Positions 48,847 through 57,851 of a DNA stretch of 64,000 nt are shown here, piece after piece (within the stretch, counting starts at the first letter, position 1; every line of letters starts with the position of its first letter). The notes beneath the pieces were generated by a model. It saw only the letters and a program-made list of their open reading frames with translations, was not told the origin of the DNA and did no database searches. This stretch comes from Alphaproteobacteria bacterium. GTDB lineage: Bacteria > Pseudomonadota > Alphaproteobacteria > Micropepsales > Micropepsaceae. The position numbers were made by a program, and so were the translations under genes. The stretch is taken from the NCBI GenBank assembly GCA_947474645.1, contig CANJJD010000006.1:1-64000 (forward strand), written 5' to 3'.

Positions 48847-51207
48847 CTAGAACAATCGCTTCAATGTGACTTTCCAGAAGCGGCCAATCCCCGGCAGGGC
48901 GCTGAGATTGGCATAAGTGTCGGCCCCGGGCGTGAAATAGCGTTCATCGCCCAGATTGTTCACGTTCACATCGGCTTCCCACACGTCCCATTGGGCAAAG
49001 CCGCTGGCATTCAGGGTGACGTAGGACGGATACACGATGGGGCCCGGCACGGTCTGCCGGGTGCGGCCGACATACGTGCCGCCGAAGGTGGCGCCCCAAA
49101 CGCCCCAACCTTCGGGATCGCTGGTCCAGGTGAGATAGGGGCTGATCACCGCATGGGGCACCAGCGTGTCTTCATAGTCGCCGCCGCGCCCCGGCAGGGT
49201 GGAGAAATCGAACACGATATAGCTGCCGCCAAAGCCGTTCTGCGGCGTCACGCCATAAGTCCGCGCCGGCACATAGGAAAAGCTGCGGTCCGGGCCCTTG
49301 ACGGTGGTGTGCTGCAGCGACGCCGCCAGGGTCAGGCTGAGATTGGGGGTGGCGACATAGCGCAATTCCAGCTCGGCGCCCTTGGCGCGGGTGCCGCGCA
49401 CCGTGGTGACGCCGCCGCCCTGCACCAACTGGGTCCGGTTCTGGACGTACCAGTCCACGCTGCCCTGCAGGTGATCATCCAGGGCGGTGAACTTCACGCC
49501 CGCCTCTTTCAGAAAACTGTTCGACAGCCAGCCGCCGCTTGCCAGCAGGCTGGTGGACACCTGGCTGGCCTGGCCGATCTCCAACGCCGAGGATTTGGCG
49601 CTGGTAATGTAGGGCACCAGGCCCCAGGGCGTTTTGTAAGACAGCGATGCCGACCAGGTGAAACGCCCGTCATGGCCGCGCCCGGTTCCCGGTGCATAGG
49701 CCAGAACGCCCACATCCACCGAGCGCACGGTGTAATCGTCGTAACGCCCGCCCAATGTCAGATCCAGGCTGTCATCCCAGACAAGGTCGCTGGTGACGAA
49801 CAGCCCCGCATCAGAACTGTTGCTGCGCACGTCGTTTTCCCAGCCCAGGCCCAACGTGCCCGTCGGATCGGCCGTGAAAGGCGAGTCGATGATGTCGTTG
49901 GCGGCGGGGCCTTGTGAGATGTCGCGCCGGTCCAGGGCGATGACGCCGCTGTTGAAGCTTTCTTTTCCAATGGCATGGACAGCGCGGTACGAGGCGCCTG
50001 CCACGGTCTGGGTCTTGAGCAGGCCGAAGTCGCGCTTGAGGTCATAGCGCAGCCGCGCCTCGCCGATCTGGGTGCGGTAGGAGCCAGGAAAGCCGTAGGA
50101 GACAAAGCGGTCATTCTGCAACGTGTCGCCGAACAGTTGCAGGCGCAGCGTCTGGCCGTCGCCCAGATCGTCCATCACTTCCAGGAAGGCGGTGTGGGTG
50201 ACCGTGTTGGAAAAATCCACACCCTTGGCAAGATAGGCGGTGCGCGGGTCCAGGCTGGTGGTGCCCACACCGCTGTCCAGCCTATGCGCCGCATCGTTGC
50301 AGCCGGCGCAGGCCAGGGGCTTGAAGTTGGGATCGAAGAAGTAGGGATTGCCGCCCAGTTCGTTCAGGGTCAGCCGGCCATTGCCGTCGCCATCGCGCAG
50401 CGAGGTGTTGCGCCCGGTGATGTAGCTGCCGCTGTCGATCAAGCCTTGCGTGAGCCGGTTCCAACCCGGCGTCTGCACATCGCCGCTGGAGTGGTAGTAC
50501 ATGTAATCGGCGGCGAAGGACCAGTTGCCCTGCGCCAGGTTGCCGGACAGTTCGACCAGTTGATGGCTGGGATGGATGCCGCGATAAAAGCTGAAACTGT
50601 CGTCCAGCTCGCCATAGACATGCACCCCGCCGGCCGCGTTGCCGATGGCGATCGGGGCGCTGAGCTGCGCCGTGGCGTTGCGCTTGGAGTAGCTGCCATA
50701 TGTGACGGTGGCTTCCCCGCCGAATGCATCACCGGCGGCGGCGGATTTGGGGATGAAGTTGACCAGCCCGCCCACTTTGCCCGCGCCATAGATCGGCGAT
50801 GGCGGCCCGCGCAGGATTTCGATTCCCGCCGCGTCGCTGAGCGGGGTGGAATAGGTGCCGCGGTTTTCCGCCCGCTTGAAACCGCGAAAGTAGTTTTCCG
50901 CCAGGGTGCCGCGCAAGCTGACTGCGCCTTCGACGCCGTAATAGCTGGCGGTATAGGCGGATGGCGTGATGGCGGTGAGGTCGTTGACGCCGGTGATGCC
51001 ATAGCGCGCCACCATGGTGTCGCTGACCAGGGTGACGGCGCGCGGGGTTTCGATCAGCGGCTTGTCCAGCCCGAAGGCGGCCGTGTTGGCGCCGGCCTGG
51101 AGCAGGTGCACGGGATCGCCGGTCACGGTGACAGACTCCACCCCTTGCGCCCATGCCGGACCAGCGGCGGCCAGCAGACCCGCCAAAAGAACCAAGCCCC
51201 TCTTCAT
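48847..51207 (-). CDS. TonB-dependent receptor
   Basis: The 786-residue outer-membrane protein has a signal peptide (MKRGLVLLAGLLAAAGPAWA). A TonB-box-like VESVTVTGD and a plug domain follow (LIETPRAVTLVSDTMVARYG, then VSLRGTLAEN and EILRGPPSPIYGAGKVGG). A large beta-barrel ends in aromatic Phe (VTLKRLF). The plug pattern fits the ferric-siderophore receptor group, but the ligand is not certain. Loop Cys pairs (CAGCNDAAH) are visible. It lies about 100 bases downstream of the cysteine hydrolase gene on the same strand. Confidence 0.92.
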   Translation of the reverse strand: MKRGLVLLAGLLAAAGPAWAQGVESVTVTGDPVHLLQAGANTAAFGLDKPLIETPRAVTLVSDTMVARYGITGVNDLTAITPSAYTASYYGVEGAVSLRGTLAENYFRGFKRAENRGTYSTPLSDAAGIEILRGPPSPIYGAGKVGGLVNFIPKSAAAGDAFGGEATVTYGSYSKRNATAQLSAPIAIGNAAGGVHVYGELDDSFSFYRGIHPSHQLVELSGNLAQGNWSFAADYMYYHSSGDVQTPGWNRLTQGLIDSGSYITGRNTSLRDGDGNGRLTLNELGGNPYFFDPNFKPLACAGCNDAAHRLDSGVGTTSLDPRTAYLAKGVDFSNTVTHTAFLEVMDDLGDGQTLRLQLFGDTLQNDRFVSYGFPGSYRTQIGEARLRYDLKRDFGLLKTQTVAGASYRAVHAIGKESFNSGVIALDRRDISQGPAANDIIDSPFTADPTGTLGLGWENDVRSNSSDAGLFVTSDLVWDDSLDLTLGGRYDDYTVRSVDVGVLAYAPGTGRGHDGRFTWSASLSYKTPWGLVPYITSAKSSALEIGQASQVSTSLLASGGWLSNSFLKEAGVKFTALDDHLQGSVDWYVQNRTQLVQGGGVTTVRGTRAKGAELELRYVATPNLSLTLAASLQHTTVKGPDRSFSYVPARTYGVTPQNGFGGSYIVFDFSTLPGRGGDYEDTLVPHAVISPYLTWTSDPEGWGVWGATFGGTYVGRTRQTVPGPIVYPSYVTLNASGFAQWDVWEADVNVNNLGDERYFTPGADTYANLSALPGIGRFWKVTLKRLF

Positions 51208-51308
51208 CGCCCCTACTTAGTCGTTCCTGGTGAACGGCCTCGAAACATTTTACGTCATATTTCCCAAGCGCGGCCATGCCGCACCGCCTCAGTACTTAAG
51301 ATATTGTT

Positions 51309-51926
51309 TTAAAAAGGTTTATTCCAGGCGGCGGCCAGGTCGGCGCTTCTAGCCAAGGTGGCGCCGCTCATTTCCAGCGCCTTGAGGGCGCCCCGGTGCA
51401 GTTCTTCCTCATAGGCGGCGCAGGCATCGGCGGCGATGAAGATGTGAAAGTCCTGCTCAAAGCCGTCCCAGGCCGAAGACGCCACGCAGCATTCGGTGGT
51501 CAGCCCCGCCAGCACCAGTGTGTCCACGCCGCCAGCATGCAACTGATCGGCCAGCCCAGTGCGGGCAAAGGCGCTGAAATGCGTCTTGGTCACCACGACA
51601 TCGCCGGGGCTCGGCTTGGGCCCGATGAAGTCGGCGCCGCGTGTGCCTTCCACGCACAGGCCGGGTTCGTCGTCGCCGCTGCGCTGCTTGGCCCCGCGGA
51701 CAATGCGGTTCTCCCCGCCGGAATGGGTAAGCAGGCGCACGAAGACAATTTTCACGCCCGCCCAGCGCGCCGCCGCCACCAGGCTTTCGCACTGTACCAG
51801 CGCGGCTTGCGGCGCCGTCATGTCCTTGCCCCGCCGCGCCATCTCGCCATCGGGGCTGCCGAAATCCACCTGGCAGTCGATCACCACCAGCGCGGTTCGG
51901 TTTGGTGCGACCCAATCAGCTTTCAT
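51309..51926 (-). CDS. Isochorismatase-family cysteine hydrolase (RutB-like)
   Basis: The 205-residue hydrolase has the catalytic Asp in ALVVIDCQVDF, Lys in VVTKTHFSAF and Cys in AGLTTECCVASSAWDGF. This is the Asp-Lys-Cys triad of the family, whose members cleave C-N bonds in ureidoacrylate, nicotinamide or peroxyureido acids. Its start overlaps the RutA-like monooxygenase stop by four bases. The pairing suggests it acts on the monooxygenase product, as RutB does after RutA. Confidence 0.9.
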   Translation of the reverse strand: MKADWVAPNRTALVVIDCQVDFGSPDGEMARRGKDMTAPQAALVQCESLVAAARWAGVKIVFVRLLTHSGGENRIVRGAKQRSGDDEPGLCVEGTRGADFIGPKPSPGDVVVTKTHFSAFARTGLADQLHAGGVDTLVLAGLTTECCVASSAWDGFEQDFHIFIAADACAAYEEELHRGALKALEMSGATLARSADLAAAWNKPF

Positions 51927-52954
51927 GCGAAGGCCTTGCGCAGCGCCGGCAGGATCTCGCGCCCGGTGACGCGCAAGCCTTGCGCATAGTCATCGAAGAT
52001 GAACATCAGCCCGTCTATTTCGCAGTCGCGCAGGAAGGCTTCGATCTTGGCCGCGCAAGTGGCGGGGGCGCCCACCGCGACTTGCGTCATGAAGGCGCCT
52101 TGGGCCCGCGCCGTCATCGCATTCCCTTCCACGCCATAGCTTTGCAGCATGCCCAGCACGGCGCCCTCGTCCAAGCCTTCTCTGTACTTTTGCGCACGCG
52201 CTTCGGCCTCGGCATCGGTGGGGGCGGTAATCACGGTCATCATACAATAAGTGCGTATGGGCTTTCCCAGTTCCTCCGCCAGCGCCTTGGCCCGGCGCGA
52301 GGCGGCCGCAATCTCCGCCTCGTCGCGGCCACCGATAAAACAGCCATCGGCCTGGCGCACGGAAAATTCAAAACCGCGCTGGGACTGGCCGGCGCAGATC
52401 AGGAAGGGCGGCTTCAGCGGCTTGGGCTCGCTGACGCAATCGCGGAAATCGAAATACTTACCCTTGAAGGTGACCTTGGGCTCGGCCCAGAGGCGCTTGA
52501 CGATTTCGGTCCATTCCTCGGTCAGGTCGTAGCGCGCGTCATGATCGAGACTTTCGTCCCAGGCATCCATCTGCTCGAACTCGCCGCGATAGGCGCCGGC
52601 CACGATGTTGAGCCCGGCACGGCCGCCGGAGATATGGTCCAGGGTGGCGATCATCTTCGCCGCCACCGCCGGATTGTGCAGGATGGCGTGCAGCGTCGCC
52701 CACACCTTCACGCGGCTGGTCACCGCGGCGATCCCCGCCAGCATGGTGACGGCTTCCAGGCTGTGGCCCCAATGACCGGTGTCACCGCCAAAGCCGCGCC
52801 ACTTGCCCATCGCCATCACGAAATCCAGGCCTTCGGCTTCCGCCAGCAGCGCCGCCTCGCGGTTCTGCGCCCAGCCGCCGTCCAGCACCGGCGTGTTGCG
52901 GCTGACGATCCACCCACCATTTGCTATGGGCAGGAAGACGCCGAATTCCTTCAT
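51923..52954 (-). CDS. LLM-class flavin monooxygenase (RutA-like)
   Basis: The 343-residue protein starts MKEFGVFLPIANGGW. It has AMGKWRGFGGDTGHWGHSLE, the segment TLDHISGGRAGLNIVAGAY and FLICAGQSQRGFEFSVRQAD. These are positions shared with the RutA pyrimidine monooxygenase family of FMNH2-dependent luciferase-like enzymes. RutA cleaves the uracil ring to a ureidoacrylate peracid. The substrate here may differ; no rutC, rutD, rutE, rutF or rutG is nearby. ATG 52954 is chosen; the open frame upstream is a shadow of the MFS gene, which overlaps by four bases. Confidence 0.88.
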   Translation of the reverse strand: MKEFGVFLPIANGGWIVSRNTPVLDGGWAQNREAALLAEAEGLDFVMAMGKWRGFGGDTGHWGHSLEAVTMLAGIAAVTSRVKVWATLHAILHNPAVAAKMIATLDHISGGRAGLNIVAGAYRGEFEQMDAWDESLDHDARYDLTEEWTEIVKRLWAEPKVTFKGKYFDFRDCVSEPKPLKPPFLICAGQSQRGFEFSVRQADGCFIGGRDEAEIAAASRRAKALAEELGKPIRTYCMMTVITAPTDAEAEARAQKYREGLDEGAVLGMLQSYGVEGNAMTARAQGAFMTQVAVGAPATCAAKIEAFLRDCEIDGLMFIFDDYAQGLRVTGREILPALRKAFA

Positions 52955-54147
52955 GCCCTGCCCCGGTGCGGCGCACGCATGGTCGCCACCGCCAGCAGGA
53001 CCAGCGCCACCGCAACCGCCAGCACCACAAAGAACGGCATGAACCCGCCGGTCTGGTCGCGGGTCAGGCCCGCCAGTGTCGGCGCGACGGCCCCGGTGGT
53101 GGCAATGAGATTGACGGTGGAGAACAGCTCCAGATACGGCCCGCGCCCGAAATAATCCAGGAGCAGGATGGTGGCGGCAAAGAAGGTCAGGCCATAGCCG
53201 ATGCCGATGCCTGCGGCATAGACCAGCATCATCGGCACATCGCGCGCCGCGCCCAGCGCCAGCAGGCCGACGATCAAAAAGCCCAGCCCCACCACCAGCA
53301 AGATGCGGGCATTGACATACCGGGTGAGGATGCCGCCGGCCAGCCGCGCGACGGAATTGAGCAACCCTTCCACGCTGAGCATGGAGATGGCGATGGCCGC
53401 TCCCACGCCCTGCTGGGTCAGATGCGCCACCGAGACGCTGTTGGCGGTGATGCCGCAGAACAGAAAGGCGGCGTAAGCGGCGGCGATGATCCAGAACTGC
53501 CGCGTCTGCAGCGCATCGCGCAAGGTCCAGCTTTCGGTGGAAATGTCCGGATCGGCTTCCGCCGTCGCGCCGACATTGGTCGCGGCATCCACCAGGAACG
53601 CCGCGGCGATGCCGGTCAACACCACCAGCAGGCCGGCCACCATCCAGTAATCGCGCCAGCCGGACGTTTCGCCCGTCACCAGCAGGTACAGCAGCGGCCC
53701 CGCCACGCCGCCCAGTCCGCCCACCGTGAAGAACAACCCGATGGGAAAGGACGGCCGCGCGAACAGGCGCGACAACAGATAAGTGCCGGGCACCGAATCC
53801 AGCAGGGTGAAGCCCAGCCCGGCCAGGGAGGCGCCGGCGAAATACATCACCAATCCATCGGTGCGGGCCAGGCACAGGAACGCCAGTCCCATCACCGCCG
53901 ATCCGGTGAGAAGGGTGGCGCGCACACCGAAGCGGCGGACCATCGTGGCGGGGATGGCGCTGGTGATGCCGTTGAACAGGCCGAGCAGGCCAAAGCCGGT
54001 GCCGGCTTCCGTCCAGCTCCAGTGCAGCTCGGCAACCATCGCGGGCAAGGCCAGCCCCAGCGAGGCATAGGTTGTGGCGGTGAGGATGAAGAACAGGGCG
54101 CTCATCAGTCCCAGCGTCAGCCAGGCGCGCCCTTCAGGTGCACTCAT
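52951..54147 (-). CDS. MFS transporter
   Basis: The 398-residue protein has twelve predicted membrane helices in two six-helix halves and conserved MFS loop residues (TMVRRFGVRATLLTGSAV, LLSRLFARPSFPIGLFF). The layout suits the oxalate/formate or monocarboxylate-type branch. It is likely the importer of the compound handled by the RutA/RutB-like pair, because all three genes overlap or adjoin. The start is eight bases from the GntR gene. Confidence 0.88.
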   Translation of the reverse strand: MSAPEGRAWLTLGLMSALFFILTATTYASLGLALPAMVAELHWSWTEAGTGFGLLGLFNGITSAIPATMVRRFGVRATLLTGSAVMGLAFLCLARTDGLVMYFAGASLAGLGFTLLDSVPGTYLLSRLFARPSFPIGLFFTVGGLGGVAGPLLYLLVTGETSGWRDYWMVAGLLVVLTGIAAAFLVDAATNVGATAEADPDISTESWTLRDALQTRQFWIIAAAYAAFLFCGITANSVSVAHLTQQGVGAAIAISMLSVEGLLNSVARLAGGILTRYVNARILLVVGLGFLIVGLLALGAARDVPMMLVYAAGIGIGYGLTFFAATILLLDYFGRGPYLELFSTVNLIATTGAVAPTLAGLTRDQTGGFMPFFVVLAVAVALVLLAVATMRAPHRGRA

Positions 54148-54154
54148 CGCTTTT

Positions 54155-54868
54155 TTAACGGCCTTCCAACGTGCGTTTCATTTCGGCGGGAAAGTCTCCC
54201 AGCACCTTCAGCATCTCGGCGCGGGCGCGGGTTACATCGCGGCTGGCAATGGCGCGCGCCAACCCGCGATGCTCGTTCAGCGCGGCGGTGCCGTCATCGG
54301 AGGCCATATCGCCATGGGCAGGTGATCCGCGCATGACATAGAGCCAGTAGCGCGCCGTCTGGTGATGCAAGGTCACCACCATCTTGGCCAGGGCGCGGTT
54401 GTGGCTGGCGGTGGCCACGGCGACATCGAAAGCCTCGTCCATCGCCGCCAGTGCGGCCTGGTCATTGTCACGCACCGCGGCCTCACCGTCTTCGAGGGTG
54501 GCGTGGATGGCGGCGATTTCGGCGTCGCTGGCATGCTGGGCCGCCAAGCCGGCGCAATGAACTTCAATAAGGCAGCGCGCCTCAAAGGCTTCGCGCGCGC
54601 CCATCAAATCCAGCGGCGCCACCGAGGTGCCGACGCGGGCGCGGCGCACCACCAGGCCTTCCAGCGCCAGCCGCGCCAGGGCCTCGCGGATGCCGGCCAA
54701 CCCGCCGCCGTAACGGCGCGCCAGCAGATTCTCATCCAGTTGTTCGCCGGGGGCCAAGGCGCCGATGATGATGTCGACCAGGAGCCGGTGGTACAGGCGC
54801 GACTTCAAAAGCCGCGGCGACCATTCGTCCAGCCCGGTACCGGCGTCCTTTTCGCGGGGACTTGCCAT
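54155..54868 (-). CDS. GntR-family transcriptional regulator (FCD domain)
   Basis: The 237-residue protein has an N-terminal winged helix (LYHRLLVDIIIGALAPGEQL, then REALARLALEGLVVRR) and a C-terminal all-helical FCD effector domain (from about 95). The FCD domain includes LIEVHCAGLAAQH, VTLHHQTARYW and DDGTAALNEHRGLARAI, the His/Asp metal-site pattern. It is the first gene of the operon GntR-MFS-monooxygenase-hydrolase and probably its repressor, induced by the imported substrate or a product. Confidence 0.93.
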   Translation of the reverse strand: MASPREKDAGTGLDEWSPRLLKSRLYHRLLVDIIIGALAPGEQLDENLLARRYGGGLAGIREALARLALEGLVVRRARVGTSVAPLDLMGAREAFEARCLIEVHCAGLAAQHASDAEIAAIHATLEDGEAAVRDNDQAALAAMDEAFDVAVATASHNRALAKMVVTLHHQTARYWLYVMRGSPAHGDMASDDGTAALNEHRGLARAIASRDVTRARAEMLKVLGDFPAEMKRTLEGR

Positions 54869-54944
54869 CTGCCCAACCCTTCCAGCCGGACAATGGGGAC
54901 CGCTCCAAGAATTGGCAAGGCGCCCGGCCCTTGGGCGGCTGGAT

Positions 54945-55853
54945 TCAGATGAAGTTTATCTCAAAAACATAGCCGGCACTGGGACTTCCGGTGCCTTCGA
55001 AACCGGGCGGGCCCACCCCGGCATCGCAGGAGATCAGCTTGCCATTGTGCATGGCCAGGCCATGGGCGTCGGCGGTGCCGTCCAGGAATTCGGCGGTCTC
55101 CAGCAACTGGCCGGTGGTGGCGGAGTATTTCATCAACCCGCAGGTGGTGGTGTGGTGCAGCTTGCCGTTCTGCATCACATAGCGATTGACGTCCGACGAG
55201 CCGGTCACCATCCAGATGGCGCCGCCGGGATGGCGGTCGTCCCAGGCGATGCCGTGCCAGCGCGCGGTGGTGATGGGGATCATGAACTCCGGCGCAAAGG
55301 TCTTGGGGTCAACCCGCAGGATGCCCTTGATGCGGTTGGCCACGATCCACAGCTTGCCCGCATGGAACAACAACCCGTGACAGCCGCCGCCATTGTCGGC
55401 CGGGCCCAGCGGGATCTGGCGATGGCTGACCGTGCGGCCGTTCATGTCCACTTCATAGACGCCTTCGGGCCCGCCATTGGCGCCCATCCAGACGTGACCG
55501 TTGCCAAAAGCCAGACCAGACGTGTTGTAGGAATCGGTCATCACCGTCCTGAGCTTCTTGCCGTTCCAGTCGAACAGCCAGGCGGCTTCCTTCTCATGCT
55601 TGCCGCTCTGGCCGTAACCGGCGGCCTTCTGCTCGCAGACCCAGACGCCTTCGGGCACCACCGCAACGCCATTGGGATAACCCTCCGGCACCTTGAACAG
55701 GTTTCTGGTCGTCACCTTGCGGTGGGGCACGTTCTTGCTCTTCTGCGGCGCCACCGCGCCCAGGTTCTTGCCCTTGGGATAGCCTTGCGCCAGCGCACCG
55801 GTGGCGCCGGCCATTGCGATGCCCGTCAGGAATTCGCGTTTGCCTATGATCAT
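54945..55853 (-). CDS. Exported SMP-30/NHL-like beta-propeller protein
   Basis: The 302-residue protein has an N-terminal signal (KREFLTGIAMAGATGALAQG), possibly Tat-like but without the twin Arg. Repeated propeller strands follow: GVAVVPEGVWVCEQ, GLAFGNGHVWMGANGGPEG, HGLLFHAGKLWIVANR and MWHGIAWDD-type blades. Sequences of this kind belong to gluconolactonase/SMP-30 or NHL folds. No metal triad is confirmed. ATG 55853 begins the signal; a TTG ten codons upstream also fits. The terminator of the next operon lies in the gap before it. Confidence 0.75.
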   Translation of the reverse strand: MIIGKREFLTGIAMAGATGALAQGYPKGKNLGAVAPQKSKNVPHRKVTTRNLFKVPEGYPNGVAVVPEGVWVCEQKAAGYGQSGKHEKEAAWLFDWNGKKLRTVMTDSYNTSGLAFGNGHVWMGANGGPEGVYEVDMNGRTVSHRQIPLGPADNGGGCHGLLFHAGKLWIVANRIKGILRVDPKTFAPEFMIPITTARWHGIAWDDRHPGGAIWMVTGSSDVNRYVMQNGKLHHTTTCGLMKYSATTGQLLETAEFLDGTADAHGLAMHNGKLISCDAGVGPPGFEGTGSPSAGYVFEINFI

Positions 55854-55869
55854 GACTTGCTCCCAAGAA

Positions 55870-55902
55870 ATAAGGGCGCCCACTGATGGTGAGCGCCCTT
55901 TT
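55870..55902 (-). terminator. Terminator of the quinoprotein dehydrogenase operon (minus strand)
   Basis: AAGGGCGCCCAC (55872-55883) pairs with GTGAGCGCCCTT (55889-55900) with one mismatch. On the minus strand it is followed by ATTTCTTG. It lies 20-50 bases beyond the dehydrogenase stop. Confidence 0.75.
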
Positions 55903-55922
55903 GATTGTCGACTAGTTCTGCA

Positions 55923-57851
55923 TCAGTTGGGCAGCGAGAAGGCCACCAACTGATCGGACAGGCGCGGCGTCAGGATGCCGTTGCCGCCGACGGCGAACAC
56001 CACATACTGCTTGCCCTTGTAGGTATAGATGGCGGGCTGCGACACGGCCGGCGCATCCACAATGTGCCTCCACAAGGTGTTGCCGGTCTTGAGGTCGATG
56101 GCGCGCACGCGTGAATCCATCGAGGCGCCGATGAAGACGAGGCCGGCCTTGGTGATGGCCGGAGCGCCGATGGTGATCGAGCCCCAGCTTTCAGGCATGT
56201 AGAAGCCCCACTTCTGGACCTGGCCGAAGGGCTTCTTCCAAAGCAGCTTGCCGGAATTCATGTCGTAGCTGGACAAGGTACCGTAAGGCGGCGTCCAGCA
56301 GGGCATGCCCCACATGTTGAGGAAGTTCTCCAGCTTGAAGCCATAGGCCGAGCCCTGCTGCGCGGCATAGCCATCCTTGTCCCGAAGCGCGCTGCCGTAT
56401 TTCTTGTCGGCGTCGGCACGCGGCACCAGGGAATAGATCTGCGGCACGATGTTAGAGTTCACCACATAGGTATTGGTGGTGGGATCCAGCGCGCCGCCGC
56501 CCCATTCCACGCCGCCCAGGGTCGCGGGCCAGGAAATCGAGCCCCGCACCGACGGCGGCGTATAGCGGCCCTCGTCACGGATGCGCGCCTTCCAGCGGCT
56601 GCATTCCCCGAAGCTGACAATATCGGCCAGCTTGGAAACCGGCGGCATATGTTCGGCGATCAGGGGTTCGGGATACGGCACGAAGGGCTGGGTCTTGGTG
56701 GCGACCTCGCCCTTGATGTCGGAGGCCGGATAGGCCCGCTCCACGATGGGCCAGACCGGCTCGCCGGTGTTGCGGTTCAGGACCACCATCAGGCCCATCT
56801 TGTTGGCCTGGATCAGCGCCGGAATGACCTGGCCGTCCTTCTTGATGTCGAGCAGTGTCGGTGCGGAGTTGATGTCCACGTCCCAGATGTCGTGATGCAC
56901 AAGCTGACGCGACCATTTCACTTCGCCGGTCTCGGCATTCACCGCCACGGTGGCGGTGGCATAAGGCATCTCCGTCAACCGGTCGCCGCCATAATAGTTC
57001 GGGCTGGGCGAAGAGGTCGGCAGGAAGGCCAGGCCCGTTTCGGGGTCCACCGAAATGCCGGCCCAGACATTGGCGGTGCCGGTCTGGTTCTCCATCTCCG
57101 GCGGAATGATGTTGAAGGTCCATTTCAGCGCGCCGGTGCGGGCATCGATGCCATAGACAGTGCCGGGATTCTCGGTCTTGTAGACCCAGTCATTGCCGGC
57201 CCAGCCCAGGATCAGCGTGTCCTTGTAGACCGCGGGCGGCTGCAGCAACCCGATCTTCCACTTGGAGTTCTTGGGCGCCCAGGCATTGACGTCCACCACG
57301 CCGTTCTTGCCGAAGCCGGCGCAGGGCTTGCCGCTGTCGGCATCCACGCCATGCAGCGTGCCGGTCATGGTGCCGACATAGACGATCTTTTGGCAGGGGC
57401 CGGCGGTGGGGGCGGATGCCGCCCAATAGGCGACGCCGCGATTCTTCAGGCCCTGGTTTTCGGGCGGGCCTTCGCCGCCATTGCTGGCATAGGTCCACTT
57501 GGTCTTGCCGGTGTCCGGCTCGACCGCGACGATGCGGTACCAGGGCGTGCCGACATAGACGGTGTTGTTGACGAACAAGGGCGTGGCGCCCCAGGTGGTC
57601 GAGCGTTCGCCGCTGGACACATCGCCGGTGTGCATTTCCCAGGCCATCTTCAGGTTCTTCACGTTTTCGGGCGTGATCTGGGTGGCGGTGGAATATTTCT
57701 GCGCCTGCTGGTTGCCGCCGAACGCGTCCCACACCTGGGGGGGATCGTTGTTGGGACCCTGCGCGGTGGCGCGCTGGGCCGGCATCAGGGTGACGGCGGC
57801 GAGCGCGGCCGCGAGGCCCGCAGCGCCAAGGATGAAAGCTTTAATCTTCAT
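55923..57851 (-). CDS. PQQ-dependent dehydrogenase (membrane quinoprotein alcohol/glucose dehydrogenase type)
   Basis: The 642-residue exported protein has a signal peptide (MKIKAFILGAAGLAAALAAV) and an eight-bladed quinoprotein propeller, with the tryptophan-docking repeats (GKTKWTYASNGGE, GALKWTFNIIPPE, GEVKWSRQLVHHDIWDVDI, GKLLWKKPFG, GNTLWRHIV). The dehydrogenase family core is visible in GLLQPPAVYKDTLILGWAG and LVHHDIWDVDINSAP. There is no cytochrome-c domain. The substrate is unknown. The start overlaps the end of the upstream membrane gene by 11 bases, so the two are translated together. Confidence 0.9.
   Translation of the reverse strand: MKIKAFILGAAGLAAALAAVTLMPAQRATAQGPNNDPPQVWDAFGGNQQAQKYSTATQITPENVKNLKMAWEMHTGDVSSGERSTTWGATPLFVNNTVYVGTPWYRIVAVEPDTGKTKWTYASNGGEGPPENQGLKNRGVAYWAASAPTAGPCQKIVYVGTMTGTLHGVDADSGKPCAGFGKNGVVDVNAWAPKNSKWKIGLLQPPAVYKDTLILGWAGNDWVYKTENPGTVYGIDARTGALKWTFNIIPPEMENQTGTANVWAGISVDPETGLAFLPTSSPSPNYYGGDRLTEMPYATATVAVNAETGEVKWSRQLVHHDIWDVDINSAPTLLDIKKDGQVIPALIQANKMGLMVVLNRNTGEPVWPIVERAYPASDIKGEVATKTQPFVPYPEPLIAEHMPPVSKLADIVSFGECSRWKARIRDEGRYTPPSVRGSISWPATLGGVEWGGGALDPTTNTYVVNSNIVPQIYSLVPRADADKKYGSALRDKDGYAAQQGSAYGFKLENFLNMWGMPCWTPPYGTLSSYDMNSGKLLWKKPFGQVQKWGFYMPESWGSITIGAPAITKAGLVFIGASMDSRVRAIDLKTGNTLWRHIVDAPAVSQPAIYTYKGKQYVVFAVGGNGILTPRLSDQLVAFSLPN

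Noticed and set aside
51923-53875. 650-codon minus-strand frame extending the RutA-like gene
   Set aside because: Only the part from ATG 52954 matches the luciferase-like family. The rest is an out-of-frame shadow of the MFS gene.
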